Positions 54,765 to 63,181 of a stretch of 64,000 nt of DNA are shown one piece after another. Both the position numbers and the translations under genes were made by a program. Position 1 is the stretch's first letter, and each line of letters opens with the position of its first letter. Source of the DNA: Bacillus sp. MM2020_4. Lineage in GTDB: Bacteria > Bacillota > Bacilli > Bacillales > Cytobacillaceae. The notes beneath the pieces were generated by a model. The model was not told where the DNA came from, made no database searches, and saw nothing but the letters and a program-made list of their open reading frames with translations. Location of the stretch: positions 33,597 through 97,596 of the forward strand of contig NZ_JAANMZ010000010.1 of assembly GCF_011250555.1 (NCBI RefSeq). The letters run 5' to 3'.

Positions 54765-57323
54765 TTAGGTTCCCGGTGATCCAGTTCCCTGACCGCTGGA
54801 GGGATTTTCGGGCGTAGTAACCGGCGGGGTTGTTCCTCCTTGACCGCCGCCATTACCAGACCCATTGTTACCGTTTCCGTTTCCGTTTCCGTTATTACCA
54901 TTGCCATTATTACCGTTACCATTATTATCCTCACCATTTTGATCATCTTGATCCATTTCAATTTCAGGATTTGGAATGTCAATGGAAGTTGAAACAGAAT
55001 CACTCTTCCTATCACCGCTAATGGCTATGATTGTAAATGTATATTTCTCGCCAGGAGCTGCTGGAATCGTTAGGCTGTTTTCCGTTTGAACGAAATGACC
55101 CGGTGCAGAAGGATTATTGATTGTCAGATCAAATTGAACTCCCGTCTTATTTGCATTAGGATATTCCCAAGTTAGGACAACTTTTTTATTGACGTCATCA
55201 TATTTGGCAATTGGATTGACAGGTGCATCCAATTTGTTATATTTCTCAGATACCTTTTTAGGTGCATGCCCTTTTACGGCATATTCTATACTCACTTCAC
55301 TGTCAGGTGTAAATTCGCTGGCCAGTACTGCAGGCATCGAGCCTTTTTCAACTCTGACCTTTTGGACACTATTTGGCATGGTGAAATCTGGAGTATCGAT
55401 ATCCTTTGAGACATAGGCCATTAAATTTTTAAAAAGTAACTGGGCAATTCTCTGGTTATCCCCGATAGCTGTTATTGGTGTCTTCTGATTATCGTATCCG
55501 GTCCAAATAGAAGCCGTGTAATTAGTTGTGTATCCAGTAAACCATGAATCTGGTACAGAACTGCTCTTAATGTTCCACTTTTTCATATCTTCAGCTGTAT
55601 AGTTTGTTGTTCCTGTCTTACCAGCAATCGGAAGCCCAGGGACTTTAGCTCGTGTTCCTGTACCGGGGGATACGAGGACACTTTTCATCATATCGGTTAT
55701 CATGAAAGCAGTGGAATCCTTCATCACAACCTTTGGTTCCGGCGCCGTTTTAATAGTGGTTCCGTCGCGCAGCATAATTTCTGTAATCGCATGCGGTTTG
55801 GTATAGAAACCATTATTTCCAAAGGCACTATAGGCCCCGGCCATTTGTAATGGAGATACACCAGTTTCAAAACCGCCAATGGCATAAGACTCATAAATTT
55901 CTTTTAATGGAATACCAAGACTAACTGCAAAGTCCTTAGCTTTATCCAAACCAACTTGTTGTAATGCTTGGACAGCAGGTGTATTTCGTGACAACTGTAA
56001 GGCAGTCCGAATGGTCATAGGCCCTTTGTATTTATCATCCCAGTTGCCAAATTTCTTCCCTGTGGAGTACGTTATCGGCTTATCTTCGATCATTTCATAT
56101 GTGCCCCAATTTAAATATTCGATTGCTGGGCCATAATCAAGTACAGGCTTAATTGTTGATCCGGGTTGTCGCCTTGTATCGATGGCATAGTTAAATCCAC
56201 GACTAACTTGTTGATTCCGGCCGCCGCCGATGGCACGAATTTCTCCTGTTTTCGTATCAAGGAGGGCAATCCCGGCTTGGAAAGCTTCATCAGGGTATTG
56301 GATGATATCTTGGGAATTTAACATATTATAAACATACGTTTGTGCGTCTCTATCCAAAGTCGTTTGAATCGTCAAACCATCGGTAAAAATATCGAAATCG
56401 GTTGTTTCTTTTACTTCATCAATGACGGCATCCACAAAGGAATCGAAAGGTTTTTCATCTACTGTACGCTGCTCCGCTTTTAATACTGTTGCGGCAACGG
56501 ATACCTTTTTTGCATCGTTCATTTCTTGTTTTGAAATAAAGCCATGCTGTTCCATTAATGTTAAAACAATATTTCGTCTTTTTTCCGCCAGATCTGGGTG
56601 GTCGAAGGGATTATAGTTATTTGGACTTTGCGGCATTCCTGCAATTTGTGCTGCCTCCGCGAGCGTTAATTCATTTAAAGTTTTTCCATAATAAATTTTT
56701 GCCGCTGTTGCAAGTCCATGACTGTTCTCTGAAACATATACCTTATTGACATACATTTCAAAAATTTGATGTTTTGTGTATTTTTGTTCTAGTTCATATG
56801 AGAGCCAAGCTTCCTGAACCTTTCGTGTTAACGTCTTTTCCTGTGTTAAAAATGCATTCTTTACTACCTGCTGCGTGATGGTACTTCCGCCTTCTGCACC
56901 AAAACCACGCTGGAAGTTAGCCAAGACCGCACCGCCTAACCGAATGGGGTCAATCCCATGGTGTTTATAAAAGCGATAATCCTCTGTGGCTAAAACAGCA
57001 TTTTCCAGGACCTGTGGAATATCTTTATAATTTACATATTCGCGATTAATGGCTCCAACTTCAGTAATCAATTTTTGATCTTTATCTAAAATCTTTGATG
57101 GGATCGGGTCTTTTAATAATTTTGGGTCAAGTTTGGGAGCATCCTTTACTAGGTAGGCAAATGTACCAACTCCTGCAAGAATTCCAACAATACCAAGGAC
57201 AACAAGGCTAAGAAAGATTTTCTTGAATAGACCGCCGGATTTTTTCTTGGCTTTTGGCTTCCCCTTGCTGTTTGACTGGAGTTTCTTTCGCCGCTCCTCT
57301 CTTGATTGGTATTTTTCAGACAT
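54765..57323 (-). CDS. ponA: bifunctional penicillin-binding protein 1 (class A PBP)
   Basis: 852 residues. Short basic cytoplasmic tail, one helix (about 36-58), GT51 transglycosylase with catalytic Glu114 in ATEDYRFYKHHG and GGSTITQQ (146-152), then the transpeptidase with S389-T-I-K392, SRN (444-446) and KTG (568-570). A fibronectin type III-like segment follows (about 690-775), then an acidic linker and a run of Asn/Gly repeats ending in PSSGQG. All catalytic residues are intact. It polymerises and cross-links peptidoglycan. recU ends one base before its start region (shared base 57323). Confidence 0.95.
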   Translation of the reverse strand: MSEKYQSREERRKKLQSNSKGKPKAKKKSGGLFKKIFLSLVVLGIVGILAGVGTFAYLVKDAPKLDPKLLKDPIPSKILDKDQKLITEVGAINREYVNYKDIPQVLENAVLATEDYRFYKHHGIDPIRLGGAVLANFQRGFGAEGGSTITQQVVKNAFLTQEKTLTRKVQEAWLSYELEQKYTKHQIFEMYVNKVYVSENSHGLATAAKIYYGKTLNELTLAEAAQIAGMPQSPNNYNPFDHPDLAEKRRNIVLTLMEQHGFISKQEMNDAKKVSVAATVLKAEQRTVDEKPFDSFVDAVIDEVKETTDFDIFTDGLTIQTTLDRDAQTYVYNMLNSQDIIQYPDEAFQAGIALLDTKTGEIRAIGGGRNQQVSRGFNYAIDTRRQPGSTIKPVLDYGPAIEYLNWGTYEMIEDKPITYSTGKKFGNWDDKYKGPMTIRTALQLSRNTPAVQALQQVGLDKAKDFAVSLGIPLKEIYESYAIGGFETGVSPLQMAGAYSAFGNNGFYTKPHAITEIMLRDGTTIKTAPEPKVVMKDSTAFMITDMMKSVLVSPGTGTRAKVPGLPIAGKTGTTNYTAEDMKKWNIKSSSVPDSWFTGYTTNYTASIWTGYDNQKTPITAIGDNQRIAQLLFKNLMAYVSKDIDTPDFTMPNSVQKVRVEKGSMPAVLASEFTPDSEVSIEYAVKGHAPKKVSEKYNKLDAPVNPIAKYDDVNKKVVLTWEYPNANKTGVQFDLTINNPSAPGHFVQTENSLTIPAAPGEKYTFTIIAISGDRKSDSVSTSIDIPNPEIEMDQDDQNGEDNNGNGNNGNGNNGNGNGNGNNGSGNGGGQGGTTPPVTTPENPSSGQGTGSPGT
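54848..54936. repeat. imperfect tandem repeats coding Asn/Gly tail of PonA
   Basis: Short repeated units such as CCGTTT and ACCATT(G/A) encode the low-complexity N-G-N-N-G run at the PonA C-terminus. Such tracts change length easily. Confidence 0.7.
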
Positions 57324-57952
57324 TATGAAATTCCTTCCTTTCTAACCTTTTCAAGTGCATCTATTATTTTAATATAGTCAATTCTTGGCTGAAATCCAAG
57401 TGGAATGCGATGACCATGTTGTTCTATTTCCTCTTTTGTAATTGATTTTCTTCCACCACTGATCATTCTTTTCCAATAGTTCAACAAGTGTTGTGCTTCA
57501 AGCAAATAAACTTGTTCAAATCTTGTAAATCGAAGAATAACAAAGCATATTCCCCCTTGATTCAAGACTTCTTCCATATGCTCTACTTGGTGCTGATGGA
57601 AGTTTTTTAGCGGAAAAGAGGTGGTGTTTTGTGTTTCCTTCGCTTCAAAATCAATATACTTTCCATTGTATACCCCATTATAATCAGTTGTTGAAGCTAA
57701 TTTAAAGTAGGCTTCTTTTATCACGGCCGCACTCCGATTTGGGTAATCCACCTGAACAATTTGAACCGGTGTTGGCTTTTTATGTATAACCGCAATTTTT
57801 CTGTCCCGATAATATTCATTCGTCTCATTTAAATCTTCTTCAAGGGTCATCCCCCTATTACTATACGAACCATTTTTCTTTTTTTTTATGGGAAGGTCAT
57901 TCTCAATTTTTACCGGTTTATACTTTTTTCCATTTGGATAGTTTACATTCAT
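57323..57952 (-). CDS. recU: Holliday junction resolvase RecU
   Basis: 209 residues from the ATG after GAGAGGTGCAAATC, giving [45 protein letters not shown] (metal-binding Asp, Asp, Glu, Lys) and [10 protein letters not shown] are family signatures. Resolves junctions in recombination and segregation. The recU-ponA operon is conserved in Bacillus. Confidence 0.96.
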   Translation of the reverse strand: MNVNYPNGKKYKPVKIENDLPIKKKKNGSYSNRGMTLEEDLNETNEYYRDRKIAVIHKKPTPVQIVQVDYPNRSAAVIKEAYFKLASTTDYNGVYNGKYIDFEAKETQNTTSFPLKNFHQHQVEHMEEVLNQGGICFVILRFTRFEQVYLLEAQHLLNYWKRMISGGRKSITKEEIEQHGHRIPLGFQPRIDYIKIIDALEKVRKEGIS

Positions 57953-58137
57953 GATTTGCACCTCTCAAGCTATTCCTTATCATACCAAATCTTAGCAAGA
58001 TTGGGGTGTATAAAAATTTTTTACGTACACACGCTAATATAAATTGTACCGTGAGTTGCCAATATAAGCATGATTCATTTTTCATAAATGATTTTATTCC
58101 ATGTTTACTTAAACTCTACTAAACATAATAAGGGAAG

Positions 58138-59121
58138 ATGAATATGAATCATCTTACAATACAGGAACAAACAATCATCCGTCAAATTCGAAGTGAAACC
58201 AATAAAAAGAATATTGATAATATTTCAAGAACCGATGCTTACTTTAGTTATTTTAAAAAGAATCCCGATATTATTTGGTCCTTTCTTGCCAGTATGGTTT
58301 CAAGAAATGGGGGATGGAATATGTGTGACCTTGAAGGCTCCATTTTCCCCCAACTATTAGATGATAGGGTGCGGAAACAACTATTCCATACCTATGAGCG
58401 GGCCAATTGGCTTATTTTTCATGATGTTTTCCCCCAGTTACTGCTCTATCAATATTCGACGAAAATAAATCGGCCAATGTTTCATTTACTTCCCTATTTC
58501 AATGTTTCCGCATTTATTCAAAAAGAATGGAAGCGGTATTGGAAGGAGAATAATCGGAATCGGTTAACAACTGCATTAATTATTAATGAGCAAAATGTCA
58601 TTCAGACGCCTGTCATTGAACATCCCGTTTATAAGAAAAAGGTATTTCAGTCGATGATTTTTTCCTTTCAGGACTGGCTCCATTTTAGTTGTGTCCTGTT
58701 CCCAACATGTGGCGGGGAGGTTTATGGGGCAAGTGTAAATGGTTTTAAATCTCTCTCTAAAAGGATTAACTTAGGGAAGAGATTAGCAAGTATTCTCTTT
58801 CATCAAAGGTTGTTTCCCTATTTTCTAGAATTTGCTGAAAAGACTCCTCATACTGGTTCAAGATATGATTATGAGCAATATTTTAAAATAAGGCCCGTTC
58901 GAAAAACACCATTGCTACGAACGACCTTCCCTGTAATTATGCATAATCAGCACAGCTATGCGGATTGGAGTAAGTGTAGAAGGGTCTCTCCTGTGTGGCT
59001 GCATCTACCAGCCCGACATCGTCACCCCATTCATTTGACCGATTGGTACTTCGCGAAATCAAACCAGCTGCAGTTAGTGCTCTCGATTCAAAAGGTATTG
59101 GAATTGGAAAAATGGAAATGA
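58138..59121 (+). CDS. yppC: YppC (DUF2515)
   Basis: 327 residues, divergent from recU as in B. subtilis. Rich in aromatic residues, with conserved MVSRNGGWNMCDLEG (about 53-67) and FPQLLLYQYS. No signal peptide or clear enzymatic motif. Start at 58138, with an ATG two codons later also possible. Function unknown. Confidence 0.83.
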   Translation: MNMNHLTIQEQTIIRQIRSETNKKNIDNISRTDAYFSYFKKNPDIIWSFLASMVSRNGGWNMCDLEGSIFPQLLDDRVRKQLFHTYERANWLIFHDVFPQLLLYQYSTKINRPMFHLLPYFNVSAFIQKEWKRYWKENNRNRLTTALIINEQNVIQTPVIEHPVYKKKVFQSMIFSFQDWLHFSCVLFPTCGGEVYGASVNGFKSLSKRINLGKRLASILFHQRLFPYFLEFAEKTPHTGSRYDYEQYFKIRPVRKTPLLRTTFPVIMHNQHSYADWSKCRRVSPVWLHLPARHRHPIHLTDWYFAKSNQLQLVLSIQKVLELEKWK

Positions 59122-59152
59122 AAAAAGCAAGGAAGGGGTTCCTTGCTTTTTG
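59119..59152 (+). terminator. terminator after yppC
   Basis: AAAAAGCAAGGA and TCCTTGCTTTTT form a twelve-pair stem around AGGGGT. Confidence 0.88.
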
Positions 59153-59165
59153 CCGTAATCATTCA

Positions 59166-59273
59166 TCATGTGGAAGGGCGATTTGGCCCCTCTATTTTTT
59201 TATCGCCATAGCCTACGGTCTTTTCTTCTTCAGATTGTGGTTGTTTATTTGGTTGTCTTTTCTTTTTTGACAT
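59166..59273 (-). CDS. sspM: small acid-soluble spore protein SspM-like
   Basis: 35 residues; the start at 59273 is set by TTGGAGGTG just before it. The C-terminus GDKKIEGPNRPST matches the end of B. subtilis SspM (DKKLGGPNRPST), the length is nearly the same, and the basic N-terminus (SKKKRQPNK) agrees. The locus between yppC and yppE is also where sspM lies. A sigma-G promoter lies upstream. Minor forespore SASP of unknown function. Confidence 0.85.
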   Translation of the reverse strand: MSKKKRQPNKQPQSEEEKTVGYGDKKIEGPNRPST

Positions 59274-59290
59274 AAAAACACCTCCAATAC

Positions 59291-59321
59291 TATTCTGTCG
59301 AAAGTTAACAGAATATATGCA
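59291..59321 (-). promoter_or_regulatory. sigma-G promoter for sspM
   Basis: On the minus strand TGCATA, 18 bases, CAGAATA; the sigma-G consensus is TGmATA and CATACTA. Only 17 bases separate the -10 from the start codon, so the leader is short. Confidence 0.55.
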
Positions 59322-59429
59322 GATTGCCACTTTCTTTGCCGAACTTCTTCTAGTTTTGTCAAGAGGGGAGGATGCCAAGGATGGAAAGAGAATACTACCA
59401 TATAGATAATCGCGAGGAGGGTTTTATAG

Positions 59430-59684
59430 ATGAATAAACCATTGTCCGAAAAAGAAAAACTACTTTCGATGCTAACGGAAATATATGATCAATTAGAGGA
59501 ATTAGAGTCTGTTCTTGAGGCATCATTCTCCGACCTTCGAATTAATTTAAACAGGGAGCAGCAAGAAAAAATATCGGCCCCTGCCCAAAGGCTGTCTGAC
59601 ATGGAATATAAAATAGCTAATGACCTTCCGGAATCCAATCTAAACCAAATCCCAAAACCATTAAAGCTTGAATTAGGTTTTTAA
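59430..59684 (+). CDS. small coiled-coil protein, unknown
   Basis: 84 residues with an excellent RBS (CGAGGAGGG, eight bases ahead). Mostly acidic amphipathic helix (EKLLSMLTEIYDQLEELESVLE) followed by a second helix and a Pro-containing tail. No signal peptide or membrane segment. I do not recognise it; the position corresponds roughly to yppD in B. subtilis but I cannot show homology. Confidence 0.6.
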   Translation: MNKPLSEKEKLLSMLTEIYDQLEELESVLEASFSDLRINLNREQQEKISAPAQRLSDMEYKIANDLPESNLNQIPKPLKLELGF

Positions 59685-59708
59685 TTACAGCAAAAAATGA
59701 TAGTATAA

Positions 59709-59753
59709 ATGAGAGTAGCAAAATAAACCTTTGCTACTCTTTATTTTTGATTT
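59709..59753 (+). terminator. terminator before yppE
   Basis: GAGAGTAGCAAA and TTTGCTACTCTT pair around seven bases, followed by TATTTTTG. Confidence 0.78.
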
Positions 59754-59772
59754 TTAGAAGGGATCATATGAA

Positions 59773-60129
59773 ATGGCTGAAGAAATCCTTAACCTTACGG
59801 AAAAATTATTACAGTATAACCATTTATTTATTAAATATTACCAAGATGGAAGAGAGACAGGTATTACCCATGATTTCGAGAATGTCATTAAACCATTTGT
59901 TGATGAAGTAAGTATCATTACTAATCAATGGAAAAATGCCATGAAAAAGTGGCTTTCTGGGTCAAATCATAAACATTTACATTTGAAACAGATTGATACG
60001 ACAGCAGAACATATCGAACAACTCTCCGTTCAAGCCTTTTTTCCGAAAACTAGCAAATCAAGGTTCCTAAATTCAGGGCGGACTGTTGAATACTTTCTTT
60101 TGGAAGTAATAAAAGAAGTTAAGCAATAG
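59773..60129 (+). CDS. yppE: YppE (DUF1798)
   Basis: 118 residues, all-helical; LTEKLLQYNHLFIKYYQDGRE at the N-terminus is typical of the DUF1798 four-helix bundle. RBS AGAAGGG. Located next to sspM and yppF as in B. subtilis. Function unknown. Confidence 0.85.
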   Translation: MAEEILNLTEKLLQYNHLFIKYYQDGRETGITHDFENVIKPFVDEVSIITNQWKNAMKKWLSGSNHKHLHLKQIDTTAEHIEQLSVQAFFPKTSKSRFLNSGRTVEYFLLEVIKEVKQ

Positions 60130-60160
60130 AAAAGAGATGCTTTTTTGCATCTCTTTTAAT
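60127..60160. terminator. bidirectional terminator between yppE and yppF
   Basis: AAAAGAGATGC and GCATCTCTTTT pair around TTTTTT. Confidence 0.85.
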
Positions 60161-60166
60161 GATGAT

Positions 60167-60376
60167 TTATGAATGTTCGATGAGGGAGTTTTCACTATCC
60201 ATTTCCGGTAATCCTGCGCCTTTGTTTTCAAGCTCGCGGACAAGAAGGCGATATTCTTTGATACTGATTTCGTTGTGAATATACGCTTTCTTAGCAAAAT
60301 CCATTAGTGCGTTAACGTCATCTGTGTTGTAATCCCGACTTTGAATAAATTTGCCTTTTAATTCACGAATGTTCAT
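60167..60376 (-). CDS. yppF: YppF-like small protein
   Basis: 69 residues on the minus strand from the ATG behind AAGGAGGAG. MNIRELKGKFIQ at the start and FAKKAYIHNEISIKEYRLLVRELE resemble YppF of B. subtilis, which also lies between yppE and yppG. Soluble, helical. Function unknown. Confidence 0.75.
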   Translation of the reverse strand: MNIRELKGKFIQSRDYNTDDVNALMDFAKKAYIHNEISIKEYRLLVRELENKGAGLPEMDSENSLIEHS

Positions 60377-60502
60377 TAATAGCTCCTCCTTCATCATTTT
60401 CTCTATCCTAACACGAATTAAAAGGATTTCTAGTTTTTAAAATATTTAAACTTTAGACAAATTCCCTCTTAATTAGACATTGTCCAAAGTTTTAAAATAA
60501 TC

Positions 60503-60530
60503 ACCTTTCATTTGGAACCTTCATAGTCTG
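60503..60530 (+). promoter_or_regulatory. possible sigma-K promoter for yppG
   Basis: AC, 17 bases, CATAGTCTG approximates the sigma-K pattern (AC, 17, CATAnnnTA) upstream of a coat-like gene. Confidence 0.3.
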
Positions 60531-60563
60531 TAATAGAGATATTTGTGGAGGAGATGTTTGCCC

Positions 60564-61121
60564 ATGTTTGGTAAAGAGAAACCAAATAATTACGTTTATT
60601 ATGGATACTCGGGGCAAATGATGCACCAAGTTCCAACTGGTCAACAATGGAACCAGCAACATGTTGGTAATCGAAATCAACCAATTTCATATCAAGCACA
60701 GCCCCAAAATTATGAATGGATGTCTTTTCAACAACAAAATCCATACTATCCGCAAGGTATGCAGCCATTTGCACAAAACTATCAACCAGGATTCGTGCCG
60801 CAAACTATACCATACCCAAATCAGACATATTCACAAAAAGATTCACAGTTTCTTTTTCAAAACCCGCTGCAGCCGAAGGATGAAATGGTTCAACAGCCCT
60901 CCTATATGCCGATGAATGGGTACCCAATGATGAACCCCTATCCAAAACAAAATATGCTGCCGAAACAACCAGGTGGTGTGAAATCCATTATGAATTCCTT
61001 CAAATCACAGGACGGGTCGGTGGATTTTAATAAAATGGTTAATACTGCCGGGACGATGATGAATGCAGTGAACCAAGTTTCCTCGCTTGTTAAAGGTTTT
61101 GGAGGATTCTTTAAAGCGTAA
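60564..61121 (+). CDS. yppG: YppG, coat-like Gln/Tyr/Pro-rich protein
   Basis: 185 residues, starting at ATG 60564 (TTG 60558, two codons earlier, is possible). Very rich in Gln, Asn, Pro, Tyr and Met (QNPYYPQGMQPFAQNYQPG), as in spore coat proteins. The C-terminal MNSFKSQDGSVDFNKMVNTA followed by NQVSSLVKGFGGFF is a separate conserved tail. Gene order identifies it as YppG, reported as a spore coat component in B. subtilis. Confidence 0.8.
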   Translation: MFGKEKPNNYVYYGYSGQMMHQVPTGQQWNQQHVGNRNQPISYQAQPQNYEWMSFQQQNPYYPQGMQPFAQNYQPGFVPQTIPYPNQTYSQKDSQFLFQNPLQPKDEMVQQPSYMPMNGYPMMNPYPKQNMLPKQPGGVKSIMNSFKSQDGSVDFNKMVNTAGTMMNAVNQVSSLVKGFGGFFKA

Positions 61122-61160
61122 CATAGAAAAGACGGCTATTTTAGCCGTCTTTCTTCTTTT
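61119..61160. terminator. terminator between yppG and the Hsp20 gene
   Basis: AAAAGACGGCT and AGCCGTCTTTC pair around ATTTT; suitable for both strands. Confidence 0.85.
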
Positions 61161-61168
61161 TACTAATT

Positions 61169-61651
61169 CTATTCTTCAATTTCAATAATCTTTCCCCTTT
61201 CCTGAGGAATTCGAATTTGTAATAAACCATCTCGGTACGATGCTTTCACCATTTTTTCATTTATAGCATGTGGAAGGGATATGGTTCTCGTCGAATGTTG
61301 TCGAATGAATTTTCGATGGTAAACTTGTGATTGATCGTTTTCTACTGTTTCCAGCTCATTATTTTCAATAGAAATCGTTATATAGTTTCCGGTAATATTT
61401 AACTGGATTTGATCTCTTTTCACACCTGGAAGTTCGGCTGTAATAATATATTCCTTTCCTGTTTCTACTGTTTCCACAGGGAAACCTGAAGCAACGGGAA
61501 ATGGAGTTTTGAAAAAATCATCAATTGATTGTAAAAATCCACGGACTGGTTTTTCAGTAAAGAAGTCGTTCATCGATTTCATTAGGTCACGAAATGGTTC
61601 AGGTATCGGTTTTTTAGGGTTATTTTTATCACTCGGAAGCTTGGATGTCAT
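61169..61651 (-). CDS. Hsp20/alpha-crystallin family protein
   Basis: 160 residues from the ATG after GAGAGGGAAAG. An N-terminal Pro- and Phe-rich segment (about 1-60) precedes an alpha-crystallin domain (about 68-155) with the typical AELPGVKRDQIQLNITGNYITI and GLLQIRIP strands. A canonical C-terminal IxI is present only in a weak form (IIEIEE). A small holding chaperone; in spore formers some of these are coat proteins (CotP type). I cannot say which. Confidence 0.85.
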   Translation of the reverse strand: MTSKLPSDKNNPKKPIPEPFRDLMKSMNDFFTEKPVRGFLQSIDDFFKTPFPVASGFPVETVETGKEYIITAELPGVKRDQIQLNITGNYITISIENNELETVENDQSQVYHRKFIRQHSTRTISLPHAINEKMVKASYRDGLLQIRIPQERGKIIEIEE

Positions 61652-61765
61652 TATCTTTCCCTCTCTTTCCAATATTTCACTTTCTATAATATGCGTTTAA
61701 ATCTAGGTAGGTGCCGTCAAATTATTGCAATAACTTTTTGAACGATTTATTACATCGTATTAAAT

Positions 61766-61781
61766 TGTGATAATTATCACA
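61766..61781. promoter_or_regulatory. Crp/Fnr-type operator upstream of hcp
   Basis: TGTGATAATTATCACA is a perfect palindrome of the form TGTGA-N6-TCACA, the consensus for B. subtilis Fnr and Crp-like proteins. Its centre lies about 41.5 bases before the predicted start of transcription, the class II activation position. Confidence 0.8.
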
Positions 61782-61802
61782 TGAATAATCCGCCTTGATT
61801 TG

Positions 61803-61808
61803 TATGCT
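61803..61808 (+). promoter_or_regulatory. -10 element of hcp
   Basis: TATGCT, preceded by TTG-T, at the right distance downstream of the operator; there is no -35 hexamer, as expected for an activated promoter. Confidence 0.55.
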
Positions 61809-61841
61809 ATGGTGGTAATTTAAGGAAAGGAAGGAACCTAT

Positions 61842-63140
61842 ATGTTTTGTTATCAATGTGAGCAAACCCCAAGTGGTGGTTGCACTGAAATGGGTGTTTG
61901 TGGTAAGGATGAAACAATAGCTAGTTTACAAGATACCATTATTTTTGGCTTAAAAGGGATTGCGGCCTACCGAACGCATGCGAACCAACTTGGTTATACA
62001 GATCCATTAGTTGATTCAACTACACATGAAGCACTGTACCTGACGTTAACGAATTCCAATTTCAATCTTCAAGAACATATTGATATGGCGATGAAAGTTG
62101 GCAGGGCTGCTGTCCGGGTGATGGAGATGCTTGATGAGGCACATACAAAGCGGTTAGGGATTCCTGAACCCATTCGGGTGAGCCAGAATAAAATTGAAGG
62201 CAAATGTATCGTTGTGACGGGCCATAATCTATTTGCCTTAGAGGAATTATTGAAGCAGACAGAAGGGAAAGGAATAAATATTTATACACACTCAGAAATG
62301 CTGCCTGCTCACGGCTATCCTGCCCTAAAAAAATATCCTCACTTAAAAGGGAATATCGGCAAGGCCTGGTATGACCAACGCCGTTTGTTTGAAGAATTTC
62401 CTGGAGCCATTCTGGCGACGACAAATTGCGTGATGCCAATCAAAGGAACCTATGCAGACAGAATGTTTACCTATGATGTTGCAGGCCTTGAAAATGTCGA
62501 AAAAATTATCAATGATGATTTTACACGTTTAATCGAGAGGGCATTAGAACTTCCGGAAGCGGCAATAGATTCAGATGAAACATTACTAACGGGTTTCCAT
62601 CATGAAACAGTATTAGGTATTGCCCCAGAAGTTATAGACGCTGTGAAAGCAGGGAAAATCAAGCGATTCTTTGTGATTGCCGGCTGTGATGCACCCGGTC
62701 ATGGAGGGGATTATTACCGGGAATTGGCAACATCGCTGCCGCGGGAAACAGTTATATTAACGACCTCCTGCGGGAAATTCCGTTTTAATGATGTTGATTA
62801 TGGTGTTGTTCCCGGAACAACTATTCCTCGTTATATCGATTTGGGACAGTGCAATAATTCCGGTTCTACTGTTAAAATTGCGATGGCTTTAGCAGATGCA
62901 TTTGACTGCGAAGTGAATGAACTTCCAGTGAGTATTGTATTATCATGGTTTGAGCAAAAAGCGGTAGCGATTTTACTGGGGCTTTTCAGTTTAGGTATTA
63001 AGGATATCCGGATTGGACCAAAACCGCCTGAATTTATTTCTGAGGGGGTTCTAAAAGTTCTTCAAGAAACATTTAACCTAAAATTGATTAGCACAGTACA
63101 AGAAGACATGGAAAAAATGCTACAGTTAACAGCAAAATAA
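61842..63140 (+). CDS. hcp: hybrid cluster protein (hydroxylamine/NO reductase), short class
   Basis: 432 residues against about 550 for E. coli Hcp. The N-terminal cysteines C-x2-C-x7-C-x5-C (CYQCEQTPSGGC...C) bind a 4Fe-4S cluster. Hybrid-cluster ligands are present: His/Glu in VTGHNLFALEELLK, Cys in TTNCVMP, the persulfide Cys in AGCDAPG, TSCGKF, GQCNNS and Glu/Lys in WFEQKA. The helical insert between the two domains is absent, as in class III Hcp. It reduces NO or hydroxylamine under anoxia. RBS AAGGAAAGGAAGG. Confidence 0.92.
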   Translation: MFCYQCEQTPSGGCTEMGVCGKDETIASLQDTIIFGLKGIAAYRTHANQLGYTDPLVDSTTHEALYLTLTNSNFNLQEHIDMAMKVGRAAVRVMEMLDEAHTKRLGIPEPIRVSQNKIEGKCIVVTGHNLFALEELLKQTEGKGINIYTHSEMLPAHGYPALKKYPHLKGNIGKAWYDQRRLFEEFPGAILATTNCVMPIKGTYADRMFTYDVAGLENVEKIINDDFTRLIERALELPEAAIDSDETLLTGFHHETVLGIAPEVIDAVKAGKIKRFFVIAGCDAPGHGGDYYRELATSLPRETVILTTSCGKFRFNDVDYGVVPGTTIPRYIDLGQCNNSGSTVKIAMALADAFDCEVNELPVSIVLSWFEQKAVAILLGLFSLGIKDIRIGPKPPEFISEGVLKVLQETFNLKLISTVQEDMEKMLQLTAK

Positions 63141-63141
63141 C

Positions 63142-63180
63142 CAAAAACACCGCAGCGTTGACCGCCTGCGGTGTTTTGGT
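63142..63180. terminator. bidirectional terminator between hcp and the crp/fnr gene
   Basis: AAAACACCGCA and TGCGGTGTTTT form an eleven-pair stem around ten bases. Confidence 0.88.
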
Positions 63181-63181
63181 T

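Noticed and set aside
54848..54936. CRISPR-like repetition
   Set aside because: Repeats are short, in frame, without unique spacers, and encode the Asn/Gly tail of PonA.
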